Source: Spirochaetales bacterium (GTDB taxonomy: Bacteria; Spirochaetota; Spirochaetia; UBA9216). Taken from it: a stretch of DNA of 64,000 nt. Where the stretch lies: assembly GCA_016839055.1 (NCBI GenBank), contig JAEKNX010000015.1, forward strand, positions 59,347-123,346. Reading direction: 5' to 3'. Positions 1 to 6,666 of the stretch are shown here, piece by piece. A model generated the notes under the pieces. The model saw only the letters and a list, made by a program, of their open reading frames with translations, did not search any database and was not told where the DNA came from. A program made the translations under genes and the position numbers. The first letter of the stretch is position 1. The number at the start of each line of letters is the position of its first letter.

Positions 1-360
1 CTTCTGCTCCCATTCATCCTTGTCGAGCAGCTGTTTCGGCAGTTCGTCCGTAAGGGTTTCAAGATTACTCTGTTCAAGCGAGCCGGAGGTTACTCCCCAG
101 CTGGCAAAGAGGCTTAAACCCGTATCAAGCCTGAAATCGAAACGGTTCTTAAAGAAAAGTTCATTTTCAAGGTATTCGCGACCGAGGGCCTGTATCTGCA
201 CTCTCCTGCTTTTTAGAACTCCAAAGAGCTTTGCAAGAAAATCCGAATCAGGGTTGGACCACTTTATAAAATCCATATGAATCGTATGATCGTCCTGCGA
301 ATAAAGCATTCGGCATAATGATGGCCTGCCGTCGCGTCCCGCGCGTCCTACCCGATCTCT
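1..360 (-). pseudogene. RecQ-type helicase fragment, downstream half
   Basis: An open minus-strand frame runs from a TGA at 361-363 to the window edge and continues beyond it. It opens directly in the RecQ-family motif VI region (RVGRAGRDGRPSLCRMLYS), followed by a C-terminal segment containing HMDFIKWSNPDSDF. It has no start codon, no ribosome site and none of motifs I-V. The missing upstream part is not in the adjacent sequence, which holds the promoter of the plus-strand lipoprotein gene. A second piece of what appears to be the same gene lies on the same strand at 1717-1872. I infer that this is the 3' part of a broken helicase gene. The family assignment is firm for a RecQ-like SF2 helicase but not for a particular subfamily. 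Confidence 0.75.
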
Positions 361-369
361 TCATTGATT

Positions 370-399
370 TTGACAAATTCTTATTAACAAGGGTATAAT
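370..399 (+). promoter_or_regulatory. sigma-70 promoter of the propeller lipoprotein gene
   Basis: A consensus -35 (TTGACA, 370-375) and a consensus -10 (TATAAT, 394-399) are separated by 18 bp. Transcription would start near 406, giving a leader of about 90 nt before the start codon at 499. The promoter begins within 10 bp of the point where recognisable helicase sequence stops on the other strand. Confidence 0.75.
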
Positions 400-439
400 A
401 GAAATAAGTAACTGCATTTTTGTTTACAACAGTTCAATA

Positions 440-484
440 TAGCTGTTCTAAGTTATTACATTATCATTTAATAAGGAACAGCTA
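440..484 (+). repeat. inverted repeat in the lipoprotein 5' leader
   Basis: TAGCTGTTC (440-448) is perfectly complementary to GAACAGCTA (476-484), and an inner TTATT/AATAA pair (453-457/470-474) could extend the hairpin. The 5' arm also matches an AACAG just upstream (429-433), so two mutually exclusive hairpins are possible. The ribosome site (AAGGAG, about 488) lies immediately after the structure. A regulatory role is only an inference. Confidence 0.4.
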
Positions 485-498
485 AATAAGGAGACACC

Positions 499-1701
499 AT
501 GAAAAAATTTTTGGTTGTCAGTATAACCTTGATTTTGAGTTCGGTATTAATAACGCTGTTCTTAGGCTGTCCACCTGAACCTCCGGCAGAAACAACTTAC
601 ATAGTAACCTACGAAGGGAATGGGAATACCGGTGGAAGTGTGCCGGTCGACAGCACCACTTACGTGGAAGGTGCGACGGTCATTGTTCTGGGAAATACAG
701 GCAGCCTGACCCTAGCCGGTTATCAGTTCTCCGGGTGGAACACTGCATCCGACAGCAGTGGGACTACTTATACAGAGGGACAGAGTTTTACTATGGGAGG
801 TACTGGAATAACACTTCACGCTCTGTGGACAGAGCCTGAGTTTTCTGCAGCAACAGCCGCCGAGGATAACCAATGGTGGTCGGTGACCTACGGCAATGGG
901 CTTTTTGTCGCGGTGGCCAGAGACGGTACCAACCGTGTTATGACCTCCCCCGACGGGATTACCTGGACGGCTCGCACGGCAGCCGAGGATAACCAATGGT
1001 GGTCGGTGGCCTACGGAAACAGTCTGTTTGTAGCTGTATCTAATAGCGGTACCAACCGTGTTATGACCTCTCCCGATGGTAGCACCTGGACGTCTCGTTC
1101 CGGTGTCGATACAATCGAGTGGCGCACGGTGACCTGCGGAAACGGGCTCTTTGTCGCAGTGTCCATTGATGGAACCAACCAGGTGATGACCTCGACCAAT
1201 GGTATTACCTGGACACCCCGATCAGTAGCCGAGGCAAGCGGATGGTACGCGGTAACTTACGGTAACGGGCTTTTTGTCGCAACCGCCATTAGTGGAACAA
1301 ACAGGGTTATGACTTCTACTGACGGAATAACCTGGGCAGCCCACCCGTCGGCGGAGCAGAACTGGTGGGTGTCGGTAACTTACGGCAATGGGATCTTTGT
1401 TGCGGTATCATTTGACGGAGACAACAGAGTGATGACTTCGACTGACGGAATAACCTGGACCTCCCGCATGGCGGCCGAACAGAATTATTGGTACTCGGTT
1501 ACTTTCAGCGGAGGTCTCTTTGTTGCGGTATCCACCGATGGAATAAATCGGGTAATGACATCTCCTGACGGGATCAACTGGACGGCTCGTCCGGCAACTG
1601 AGGAAAATCAGTGGCATGCGGTGACCTACGGCGACGGATTCTTTGTCGCGGTTGCTAGTACTGGAACCAACAGGGTGATGTATGCTCCATGGGCACCTTG
1701 A
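499..1701 (+). CDS. lipoprotein with InlB-type repeat and seven-bladed Asp-box propeller
   Basis: This 400-residue protein has a lipoprotein signal peptide with the lipobox LFLGC (Cys 24), so it is probably anchored in an outer or cytoplasmic membrane leaflet. Residues about 33-112 form one Listeria/Bacteroides-type (InlB B) repeat, beginning YIVTYEGNGNTGG and ending in a Trp. Residues 120-400 are seven consecutive 41-residue units, each with a core like YGNGLFVAV followed by the Asp-box signature (TSxDGxTW). Asp-box units are beta-propeller blades, and seven of them predict a closed propeller. The gene has its own promoter and a good ribosome site (AAGGAG). It sits inside a disrupted helicase gene of opposite orientation, which suggests acquisition or rearrangement. 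No enzymatic residues are recognised, and adhesion or ligand binding is a guess. Confidence 0.85.
   Translation: MKKFLVVSITLILSSVLITLFLGCPPEPPAETTYIVTYEGNGNTGGSVPVDSTTYVEGATVIVLGNTGSLTLAGYQFSGWNTASDSSGTTYTEGQSFTMGGTGITLHALWTEPEFSAATAAEDNQWWSVTYGNGLFVAVARDGTNRVMTSPDGITWTARTAAEDNQWWSVAYGNSLFVAVSNSGTNRVMTSPDGSTWTSRSGVDTIEWRTVTCGNGLFVAVSIDGTNQVMTSTNGITWTPRSVAEASGWYAVTYGNGLFVATAISGTNRVMTSTDGITWAAHPSAEQNWWVSVTYGNGIFVAVSFDGDNRVMTSTDGITWTSRMAAEQNYWYSVTFSGGLFVAVSTDGINRVMTSPDGINWTARPATEENQWHAVTYGDGFFVAVASTGTNRVMYAPWAP
856..1701 (+). repeat. seven 123-bp tandem coding repeats
   Basis: The propeller blades are encoded by in-frame units of 41 codons starting at about 856. Blades 1 and 2 share long identical stretches (for example AAEDNQWW and TNRVMTSPDG), and later blades diverge. 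The last unit lacks the final Asp-box and ends in a proline-containing tail. The pattern points to duplication of a blade unit followed by divergence. Confidence 0.85.
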
Positions 1702-1716
1702 GATTAGTAATTATAT

Positions 1717-1872
1717 TTAGTTCTGTAGTTGAAGTTTTCCGTGGTAAAGCAGATGAGGTACGCCTTTTGTGTCGAGTAATTCCGAAAAACGTTCAAGCGT
1801 TTTAATTAATGCAAAATAAACTATTCCGCTGCCGCAGCGGACGGAAGCTGGCGTGACTGAAATATGTCTTAA
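1717..1872 (-). pseudogene. RecQ-type helicase fragment, motif IV region
   Basis: A short minus-strand frame, open between stops at 1873-1875 and 1717-1719, contains GSGIVYFALIKTLERF and then KGVPHLLYHGKL. This is the helicase motif IV region of RecQ-family enzymes (GIIYxxxRKxxExLAxxL...YHAGL). Homology stops abruptly near 1730, about 30 bp beyond the lipoprotein stop codon. In an intact RecQ-like protein the next recognisable motif (VGRAGRDG) follows after roughly 60-70 residues; here it is about 1.37 kb away at 360. The piece has no start codon, and nothing helicase-like is seen between it and the tRNA-Leu terminator, so the N-terminal half is lost as well. Confidence 0.7.
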
Positions 1873-1957
1873 CTATGTTATTGATATCCATGTATGAAAA
1901 ACAATATATGACAGATAATGTAAAAGAATCAATGAATATGCAGGCTTAAGCTCGGAC

Positions 1958-1988
1958 AAAAAAAAGACCCTCGTTAATACGAGAGTCT
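1958..1988 (-). terminator. intrinsic terminator of tRNA-Leu
   Basis: On the minus strand AGACTCTCG pairs with CGAGGGTCT (9 bp including one G-T) around a 6-nt loop, followed by a run of eight T residues. It begins 3 nt after the end of the tRNA-Leu gene. Confidence 0.85.
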
Positions 1989-1990
1989 AA

Positions 1991-2075
1991 TACCGAAGAC
2001 CGGACTTGAACCGGTACAGCCGTTACAGCCGGGGGATTTTAAGTCCCCTGTGTCTACCAATTCCACCACTTCGGC
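1991..2075 (-). tRNA. tRNA-Leu (anticodon TAA)
   Basis: The 85-nt gene folds as a class II tRNA with a long variable arm. Its anticodon stem GGGGA/TCCCC encloses loop CTTAAAA, giving anticodon UAA, which reads UUA/UUG leucine codons. The acceptor stem is GCCGAAG/CTTCGGT, with a G-U first pair and discriminator A. CCA is not encoded. A promoter lies 17 nt upstream and a terminator follows directly. Confidence 0.95.
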
Positions 2076-2091
2076 ACTGGTATATGAGAGC

Positions 2092-2120
2092 ATACTAATG
2101 AATTGCGCCGGCTTGGTCAA
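2092..2120 (-). promoter_or_regulatory. promoter of tRNA-Leu
   Basis: On the minus strand TTGACC (2115-2120) and TAGTAT (2092-2097) are spaced by 17 bp. The -10 ends 16 nt before the mature tRNA 5' end. The -35 overlaps the stop codon of the upstream tcdA gene. Confidence 0.6.
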
Positions 2121-2845
2121 TAATCTCCAGTAATAATCTTCATGGCAGTATCAGCAAGTACAAGTCCGAAGATACCCGTTATGGTGGTCAGACTACCCAT
2201 GATTTTCGTACTGTGATTTGTGCCGGAAAGCTCATCGCTGTCCTCACCCGGTCTCGGGGGAAGCGGGGGTTCAGTTGAATATACGCATGTAATGCCGCTT
2301 TTTATTCCGCGCCTTCTGAGGTATTTTCGCATAAGCCTGGCAAGCGGGCAGTGCGCTGATTTAAAGAGACTGTCAACACGGACGGCAAGCGGGTCGGTTT
2401 TTCTGGCAGCCCCCATTGATGAGATGACGGGGATGCTGCTGCGCGCGCAGTAGGTCAGCAGTTCAAGTTTCGGGTCAACGGTGTCTATTGCGTCGAGCAC
2501 AATGTCCGGGGGAGACTTCAGGATTTCGGGGATAGTATTAACATCTGCAAATTGTTTGACCCCGGTTAATCGGCATTTTGGATTTATATCCAAGAGACGG
2601 GCAATAGCTGTATCAACCTTGTTTTGTCCTAGGGTGCTTTCAAGGGCGAAGAGCTGCCGGTTTATGTTGCTGAGGCTTATATCGTCGTAATCAACGATTA
2701 TAAGGCTTCCTATACCGCTTCGAACCAGCGCTTCGGCTGCGAAGCTGCCTACAGCCCCCGCTCCGAATAGTACGGCCGATGAGGCCTGAAGCCTCAAGAG
2801 TTTTTCGGTGCCCAGTAATTTTTCAGTTCGTGAAAATCGTTCCAT
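2117..2845 (-). CDS. tcdA: tRNA threonylcarbamoyladenosine dehydratase (TcdA/CsdL)
   Basis: TcdA is an E1/ThiF-fold ATP-dependent enzyme that cyclises t6A37 of tRNA to ct6A. The protein has 242 residues. It shows the nucleotide-binding loop GAGAVGS at 28-34, the adenylation motif NINRQ near 59, a DAIDT strand near 112, and the family tail with CVYSTE near residue 180. I chose the ATG at 2845, preceded by GAGGA about 9 nt upstream, over an in-frame start 20 codons earlier that lacks homology. The gene overlaps the 3' end of the upstream TatD gene by 23 bp, so the two are translationally coupled. Confidence 0.85.
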   Translation of the reverse strand: MERFSRTEKLLGTEKLLRLQASSAVLFGAGAVGSFAAEALVRSGIGSLIIVDYDDISLSNINRQLFALESTLGQNKVDTAIARLLDINPKCRLTGVKQFADVNTIPEILKSPPDIVLDAIDTVDPKLELLTYCARSSIPVISSMGAARKTDPLAVRVDSLFKSAHCPLARLMRKYLRRRGIKSGITCVYSTEPPLPPRPGEDSDELSGTNHSTKIMGSLTTITGIFGLVLADTAMKIITGDY

Positions 2846-3554
2846 TATCCCATATCCTCGCGGCAAGTTCTGATTCAGAAATCCCCAAAATTCCCGAGGC
2901 TTCATTATAGATATTTTTCAGTTCCTGTAAATGAGATACGGCAGAGAATCCTTTGCTTCCGCAGATCATGTCAGATTCAATGAGCAGCCTGTCAAGAGGA
3001 ACCGCTTCTATGACCGGATAAGAGCGCTGCGGATTTCTAAGAGACAGGGAGGAAATCGATATATAGGCCCCATATTTAAGAAGATGCTCAAGAACTTCTT
3101 TTGATCCGTAGAATGAATGAAGAATAAACGGCTTTTTGAGAGGGACGTGTCTTTCAAGGATATTAAAGAGAAGCTGCCAGGATCGAACACAGTGGACTGA
3201 GACGGGCCGCGCGAGGCTTGAGGCTAGTTCAATCTGAACCCGGAACAGGCTAAGCTGCCTGCCTATATCCGGTTTGTACTGCGGACTTGAGTCGAGCCCG
3301 GTTTCGCCGATTCCGGCCGATGGAGAGGCTTTGAGTATACTGGAAAGCAGCTGCGCCGAGAATGATTCATTCCGGACGTGCCAGGGATGGAGGCCGTAAA
3401 AGGGTATCACATCTGTTGAGTGTTCGGATGCAGATTTGACAGCAGAATAATCAGATGGACCGGTAGAGTTTAGAAAAACCCTGCCAATCTCGGTTGAAAT
3501 TGAAAGAGCCGAGCCAAATGCTATATGCAGATGCGCGTCCTGATACAAGGTCAA
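2823..3554 (-). CDS. TatD-family metal-dependent hydrolase
   Basis: This 243-residue TIM-barrel amidohydrolase of the TatD family (deoxyribonuclease or related phosphoesterase) shows the expected metal ligands: HLH at 8-10, GIGETGLD at 81-88 (Glu 84), His 120 in PVSVHC, His 145 in FILHSF, and Asp 194 in IESDM. It starts with TTG, which overlaps the stop of the upstream zinc-ribbon gene as TTGA, and AAAGGA lies about 5 nt before it. The sequence is somewhat divergent from housekeeping TatD, so the substrate is not predictable. It forms a tight three-gene unit with the zinc-ribbon gene and tcdA. Confidence 0.8.
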   Translation of the reverse strand: MTLYQDAHLHIAFGSALSISTEIGRVFLNSTGPSDYSAVKSASEHSTDVIPFYGLHPWHVRNESFSAQLLSSILKASPSAGIGETGLDSSPQYKPDIGRQLSLFRVQIELASSLARPVSVHCVRSWQLLFNILERHVPLKKPFILHSFYGSKEVLEHLLKYGAYISISSLSLRNPQRSYPVIEAVPLDRLLIESDMICGSKGFSAVSHLQELKNIYNEASGILGISESELAARIWDNGTIFTN

Positions 3555-3769
3555 TTTTCCTTTACAAATTCTTTATCCATCGATTCCCGTGACTTCAGTG
3601 TGTTGCATGTTTCACAGAAGAAACTTACCGCGCCGCAGCTGGCGGCAACTGAAGGCAGGTTTTTACAGACCTCACAGGTAAAGGTTACCTTCCATTTTGA
3701 ACCGCAGGATTCGCAGCTATAGTGGCTGCCTTTTCCGTAGATATCTTGGCCGCATTCTGGACAGGTCAT
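3551..3769 (-). CDS. small zinc-ribbon protein
   Basis: This 72-residue cytoplasmic protein has CxxC pairs at 3/6, 19/22, 32/35 and 52/55, plus a lone Cys 45, so it can form about two zinc ribbons. I chose the start at 3769 because a strong ribosome site (GAGGGAG) precedes it; the 15 extra codons upstream add only a charged, His-rich stretch. It is first in an operon with the TatD-family gene and tcdA. Its function is not recognised; nucleic-acid or protein binding is typical of such ribbons. Confidence 0.7.
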   Translation of the reverse strand: MTCPECGQDIYGKGSHYSCESCGSKWKVTFTCEVCKNLPSVAASCGAVSFFCETCNTLKSRESMDKEFVKEN

Positions 3770-3949
3770 TTTTTCTCTCCCTCTTTGATGTTTTTTTTCA
3801 TCGATAATTTGCATTAGTACTTTTCGTTTACTATACTTTTATATTGTAAAGCATAGTGAAATGATAAAAAAGTAGATTGATGAAGTATCGTATTTTTTTA
3901 AATGCTATTTACTCTAGCTGATCTTCTCCAATCTGAAAAGGAGAATAGA

Positions 3950-5674
3950 ATGGTTATTGATGACCTGTTAGTCTCGTTCCTTGTACTTATTGGTGTTCGC
4001 TTTATTGCTTTTCTAATGTTTATGGTCCTCTTTTTCAAGTATTTTAAATCAAAATACCTGATTCTATCCCTCGGCTGGCTTATTTACATGCTTGGCCCCA
4101 TACCTGACGTAATCAGCAATGCAAGCCTTACCCAGAGTCTTCACCCCTTCTTCGGTTTTTCCGCTGCCACGGGGACTTCTTTTCTGATGATCTCTGTTAT
4201 CCTGTATTACAGGAATATCTCTCTGAAGATAATAATTCCGATTATAAGTTTAATAGTACTAGTCTTAGGACTATTAATTCTGATACTTCCGGAAATAAGC
4301 GGAATGCTGGCAACAATTTCGCAGGGATTATTTCTTATTGGGATCCTCTTTCTTGTGATCATCAATTGGATTCTTTTTAAGGCTGACAAAGCAAAAGGGA
4401 GCTACTTCTGGCTTTGCGCAAGCCTCGTATTCGGATTATTTCATGCATTTGGATTCAATTTATTTTACATATCGGTTCCGCTTTCAATAAAGTTTGTTTT
4501 GACATTTCTGATAAATATTTCATTTCTTGAGTATTTCATATATATGGACTGGGAACAATCTTCTAAAAATCTTCAGGAAAGTGATAAACGTTACAGATTT
4601 ATTTTTAATACGGCACCAGTTGCCATGTTCGAGGAGAACTTTGACGGTGTTAGGTCAATTATTACAAACTACAAAAAACAGGGGATAAAAGATCCTGAAA
4701 AGTTTTTTCTTGAACATCCGGAAGAGATGAAGAAGATTCCCCACATATTCGAAATTCATGAGGTTAATCAGCAAACGCTGTCCCTATTTAAGGCTGAAAC
4801 GAAGGAAGAGCTTCTTAAAAATATTGATAAACTTTTTTTAGAAGATACTTATAAGGCACTGGTAAAGTCGATGTTGCATATGCTGAATAAGGGAGGTTAT
4901 TCCTCATATGAAACGGTTGTACAGACACTCGACGGGGAAAGGCGGGATGTTCTGATTAACTGTTATTATTCTGATAAGTCAAACCTAAACAAGAATAATA
5001 TAATCAGCATGGTAGACATAACCGAAAAGAATGCGGTCCAGAAAGAATTAGAGTCCTCGCTGCGTGAAAAAGAAATTCTTATTCAGGAAGTTCATCATCG
5101 GGTTAAAAATAATCTTTCAATAATATTATCAATTCTAAGCCTACAGTCGAGGAATGTTGATGATGCAAAGAGGAAGGACCTCATCCAAAGTATTGAAAAC
5201 AGAATCTCCACGATGGCGCTTGTGCATGATCAACTATATACAAACCGAGATTTGAAAAGTATTGATATAGCTGACTTTATCAGACAGCTTACCGATGAGC
5301 TTCACATGAATATTTATAATGAAGAAAAGCCAGTCCGAATTGTACTGGAAATTAAACCGGCCAGGTTCAACCTCAATCTACTTTTTCCTCTTGGAATGAT
5401 GATAAATGAAATAGTTTCAAACTCCTTTAAGCACGCCTTCGATAATACAGCTGATCCGGAAATCCGGATCAGCTTATCATCAGACAAGCGAAATTATTAT
5501 ATCCTATCAATCAAAGACAACGGGGAAGGTTTTTCTAATGAGTCTGATTTTAAAGATGCTGAGTCATCCGGGTTCATCGTTATTAACGCTCTTGCAAAAC
5601 AGATTGAAGCAGAATTATCAGTGAATATGGAAAATGGAACAGAATTCAGGCTGGGTTTGAAAACGCGGAAATAG
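3950..5674 (+). CDS. membrane sensor histidine kinase, 7TM-PAS-HisKA_2-HATPase
   Basis: This 574-residue kinase starts at 3950 behind a strong AAAGGAG; an ATG 16 codons earlier has no ribosome site. Residues about 1-200 hold roughly seven hydrophobic segments, followed by a PAS-like domain (about 210-365). The phosphoacceptor region is EVHHRVKNNLSIILSILSL, with His 382/383. This HRxKNN-type signature marks the HisKA_2/HWE class rather than classical HisKA. The ATPase domain shows an N-box (NEIVSNSFKHAF) and a G1 box (DNGEGF). No response regulator is adjacent, so the partner is elsewhere. A 12-bp inverted repeat lies within the ATPase-domain codons. Confidence 0.85.
   Translation: MVIDDLLVSFLVLIGVRFIAFLMFMVLFFKYFKSKYLILSLGWLIYMLGPIPDVISNASLTQSLHPFFGFSAATGTSFLMISVILYYRNISLKIIIPIISLIVLVLGLLILILPEISGMLATISQGLFLIGILFLVIINWILFKADKAKGSYFWLCASLVFGLFHAFGFNLFYISVPLSIKFVLTFLINISFLEYFIYMDWEQSSKNLQESDKRYRFIFNTAPVAMFEENFDGVRSIITNYKKQGIKDPEKFFLEHPEEMKKIPHIFEIHEVNQQTLSLFKAETKEELLKNIDKLFLEDTYKALVKSMLHMLNKGGYSSYETVVQTLDGERRDVLINCYYSDKSNLNKNNIISMVDITEKNAVQKELESSLREKEILIQEVHHRVKNNLSIILSILSLQSRNVDDAKRKDLIQSIENRISTMALVHDQLYTNRDLKSIDIADFIRQLTDELHMNIYNEEKPVRIVLEIKPARFNLNLLFPLGMMINEIVSNSFKHAFDNTADPEIRISLSSDKRNYYILSIKDNGEGFSNESDFKDAESSGFIVINALAKQIEAELSVNMENGTEFRLGLKTRK
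5449..5474 (+). repeat. 12-bp inverted repeat inside the kinase gene
   Basis: AGCTGATCCGGA (5449-5460) is followed after two A residues by its exact reverse complement (5463-5474). It encodes part of the ATPase domain around TADPEIRIS. No T-run follows, so it is not an intrinsic terminator. Confidence 0.8.
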
Positions 5675-5727
5675 TAAATAAAAAATAATTTTCTCCCAAA
5701 ACCTGAGCCTCTAAAAAGAATTAATGC

Positions 5728-5765
5728 AAAAAAAAACAGATACTCTGTTAAGAATATCTGTTTTT
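5728..5765. terminator. bidirectional intrinsic terminator
   Basis: AACAGATA (5735-5742) pairs with TATCTGTT (5755-5762) and the stem is extended by A-T pairs. T-runs follow on both strands: the structure can end tRNA-Thr transcription on the minus strand and kinase transcription on the plus strand. Confidence 0.8.
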
Positions 5766-5767
5766 CG

Positions 5768-5841
5768 AGCCGCCTAACAGATTCGAACTGTTGACCCCGA
5801 GATTACAAGTCACGTGCTCTGGCCAGCTGAGCTAAGGCGGC
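5768..5841 (-). tRNA. tRNA-Thr (anticodon TGT)
   Basis: This 74-nt cloverleaf has acceptor stem GCCGCCT/AGGCGGC, discriminator T, D-stem GCTC/GAGC and T-loop TTCGAAT. The anticodon loop is CTTGTAA, giving UGU. The anticodon stem CGTGA/TCTCG has a T-T mismatch at its middle pair (29-41). CCA is not encoded. A promoter lies upstream and a terminator directly downstream. Confidence 0.93.
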
Positions 5842-5867
5842 AATTACGATAGTTAAATCGTGGTGGT

Positions 5868-5896
5868 AAGTTACATTTTTTTATTTGTTTTGTCAA
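5868..5896 (-). promoter_or_regulatory. promoter of tRNA-Thr
   Basis: Minus-strand TTGACA (5891-5896) and TAACTT (5868-5873) are spaced by 17 bp; transcription would begin about 20 nt before the mature tRNA. The remaining intergenic sequence up to 6044 shows no gene. It presumably also carries the tRNA-Tyr promoter, for which I see only weak candidates (TTGTCA at 5975). Confidence 0.6.
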
Positions 5897-6044
5897 TGGA
5901 AGCTGTTTTTAAAATTGCTGATTTCAGTCCTGCCGCCATAGGTTAAAAATCTAAAGGATTTTTAATAAAAAGGCTTGTCAAAAGAAAGTATTTATAGTAC
6001 AAAGTTCTTGAATCATAAAGCAGTTGCTGCTTACTGTTTCAAGA

Positions 6045-6126
6045 GGGGAGGTTCCCGAGTGGTCAAAGGGGGCAGACTGTAAATCTGTTGGTTACGCCTT
6101 CGAAGGTTCAAATCCTTCTCTCCCCA
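6045..6126 (+). tRNA. tRNA-Tyr (anticodon GTA)
   Basis: This 82-nt class II tRNA has a long variable arm. Acceptor strand GGGGAGG pairs with TCTCCCC (last pair G-U), with discriminator A. The anticodon stem CAGA/TCTG encloses loop CTGTAAA, giving GUA. CCA is not encoded. A terminator starts 4 nt after the 3' end. Confidence 0.95.
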
Positions 6127-6129
6127 TCG

Positions 6130-6160
6130 GGCTGTTCATTTTTGGACAGCCTTTTTTTTT
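6130..6160 (+). terminator. intrinsic terminator of tRNA-Tyr
   Basis: GGCTGTTC (6130-6137) pairs with GGACAGCC (6144-6151), 8 bp with one G-T, followed by nine T residues. Confidence 0.9.
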
Positions 6161-6187
6161 ATACTTTTTTTGTTTTTATTTGTAGCT

Positions 6188-6193
6188 TATAAT
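6188..6193 (+). promoter_or_regulatory. -10 element almost abutting the next start codon
   Basis: A perfect TATAAT ends 12 nt before the ATG at 6205 and 6 nt before an in-frame GTG at 6199. Transcription would start at about 6200, and no ribosome site is visible. The -35 region is a T-rich stretch shared with the tRNA terminator. Confidence 0.45.
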
Positions 6194-6204
6194 AGTTGGT
6201 GATT

Positions 6205-6642
6205 ATGTCAGAAGAAAATTTTTATGAGAACGGTTTAAGATTCGAATGCCAGAAATGTTCAGCATGCTGCAGGCATGATCCAGGCTACGTTTTTCTCACA
6301 CAGACTGATCTTGACGCTTTGGTGACTGAAACCGGACTGAGTGAGGCAGACTTTCTTGAGAAATACTGCACCATGATAGATATCGGCGGTTTTAAAAGAA
6401 TAAGTCTTATAGAGAAAAAGAATTATGACTGTATCTTCTGGAAAGACGGCTGCAGTGTTTATCAAAGCAGGCCCGTACAATGCAGAACTTTTCCATTCTG
6501 GATCTCCTCTTTGGAAGACAAGACAGATTGGGATGAGCTTGCGTTAAGCTGCCCCGGCATCGGAAAGGGCGGAATCGTTTCAAAAGAAGAAATTGAAAAA
6601 AGAATAGCAGAAAGGCAGAAAGAGCCAATGTTAACGGTATAA
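6205..6642 (+). CDS. YkgJ-family CxxCxxCC zinc/iron-chelating protein
   Basis: This 145-residue cytoplasmic protein of the YkgJ family (CxxCxxCC, also called UPF0153) carries the cluster CQKCSACC near its N-terminus, then CIFWKDGCSVYQSRPVQCRT in the middle. That arrangement of Cys residues is the family's proposed metal site. The biochemical role of the family is unproven. The start may be ATG 6205 or GTG 6199; neither has a Shine-Dalgarno site, and the -10 element lies so close that the mRNA may be leaderless. The MBL gene follows after 24 bp. Confidence 0.8.
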   Translation: MSEENFYENGLRFECQKCSACCRHDPGYVFLTQTDLDALVTETGLSEADFLEKYCTMIDIGGFKRISLIEKKNYDCIFWKDGCSVYQSRPVQCRTFPFWISSLEDKTDWDELALSCPGIGKGGIVSKEEIEKRIAERQKEPMLTV

Positions 6643-6666
6643 TATAGAGTACCGGAGAGTGTACAT

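Noticed and set aside
20..280. An 86-residue plus-strand frame at the window start.
   Set aside because: It is antisense to the helicase fragment, which carries recognisable motifs on the minus strand.
1..1990. A genomic island integrated at tRNA-Leu.
   Set aside because: No integrase, no transposase and no repeat of the tRNA 3' end was found; only the disrupted helicase and the lipoprotein gene are visible.
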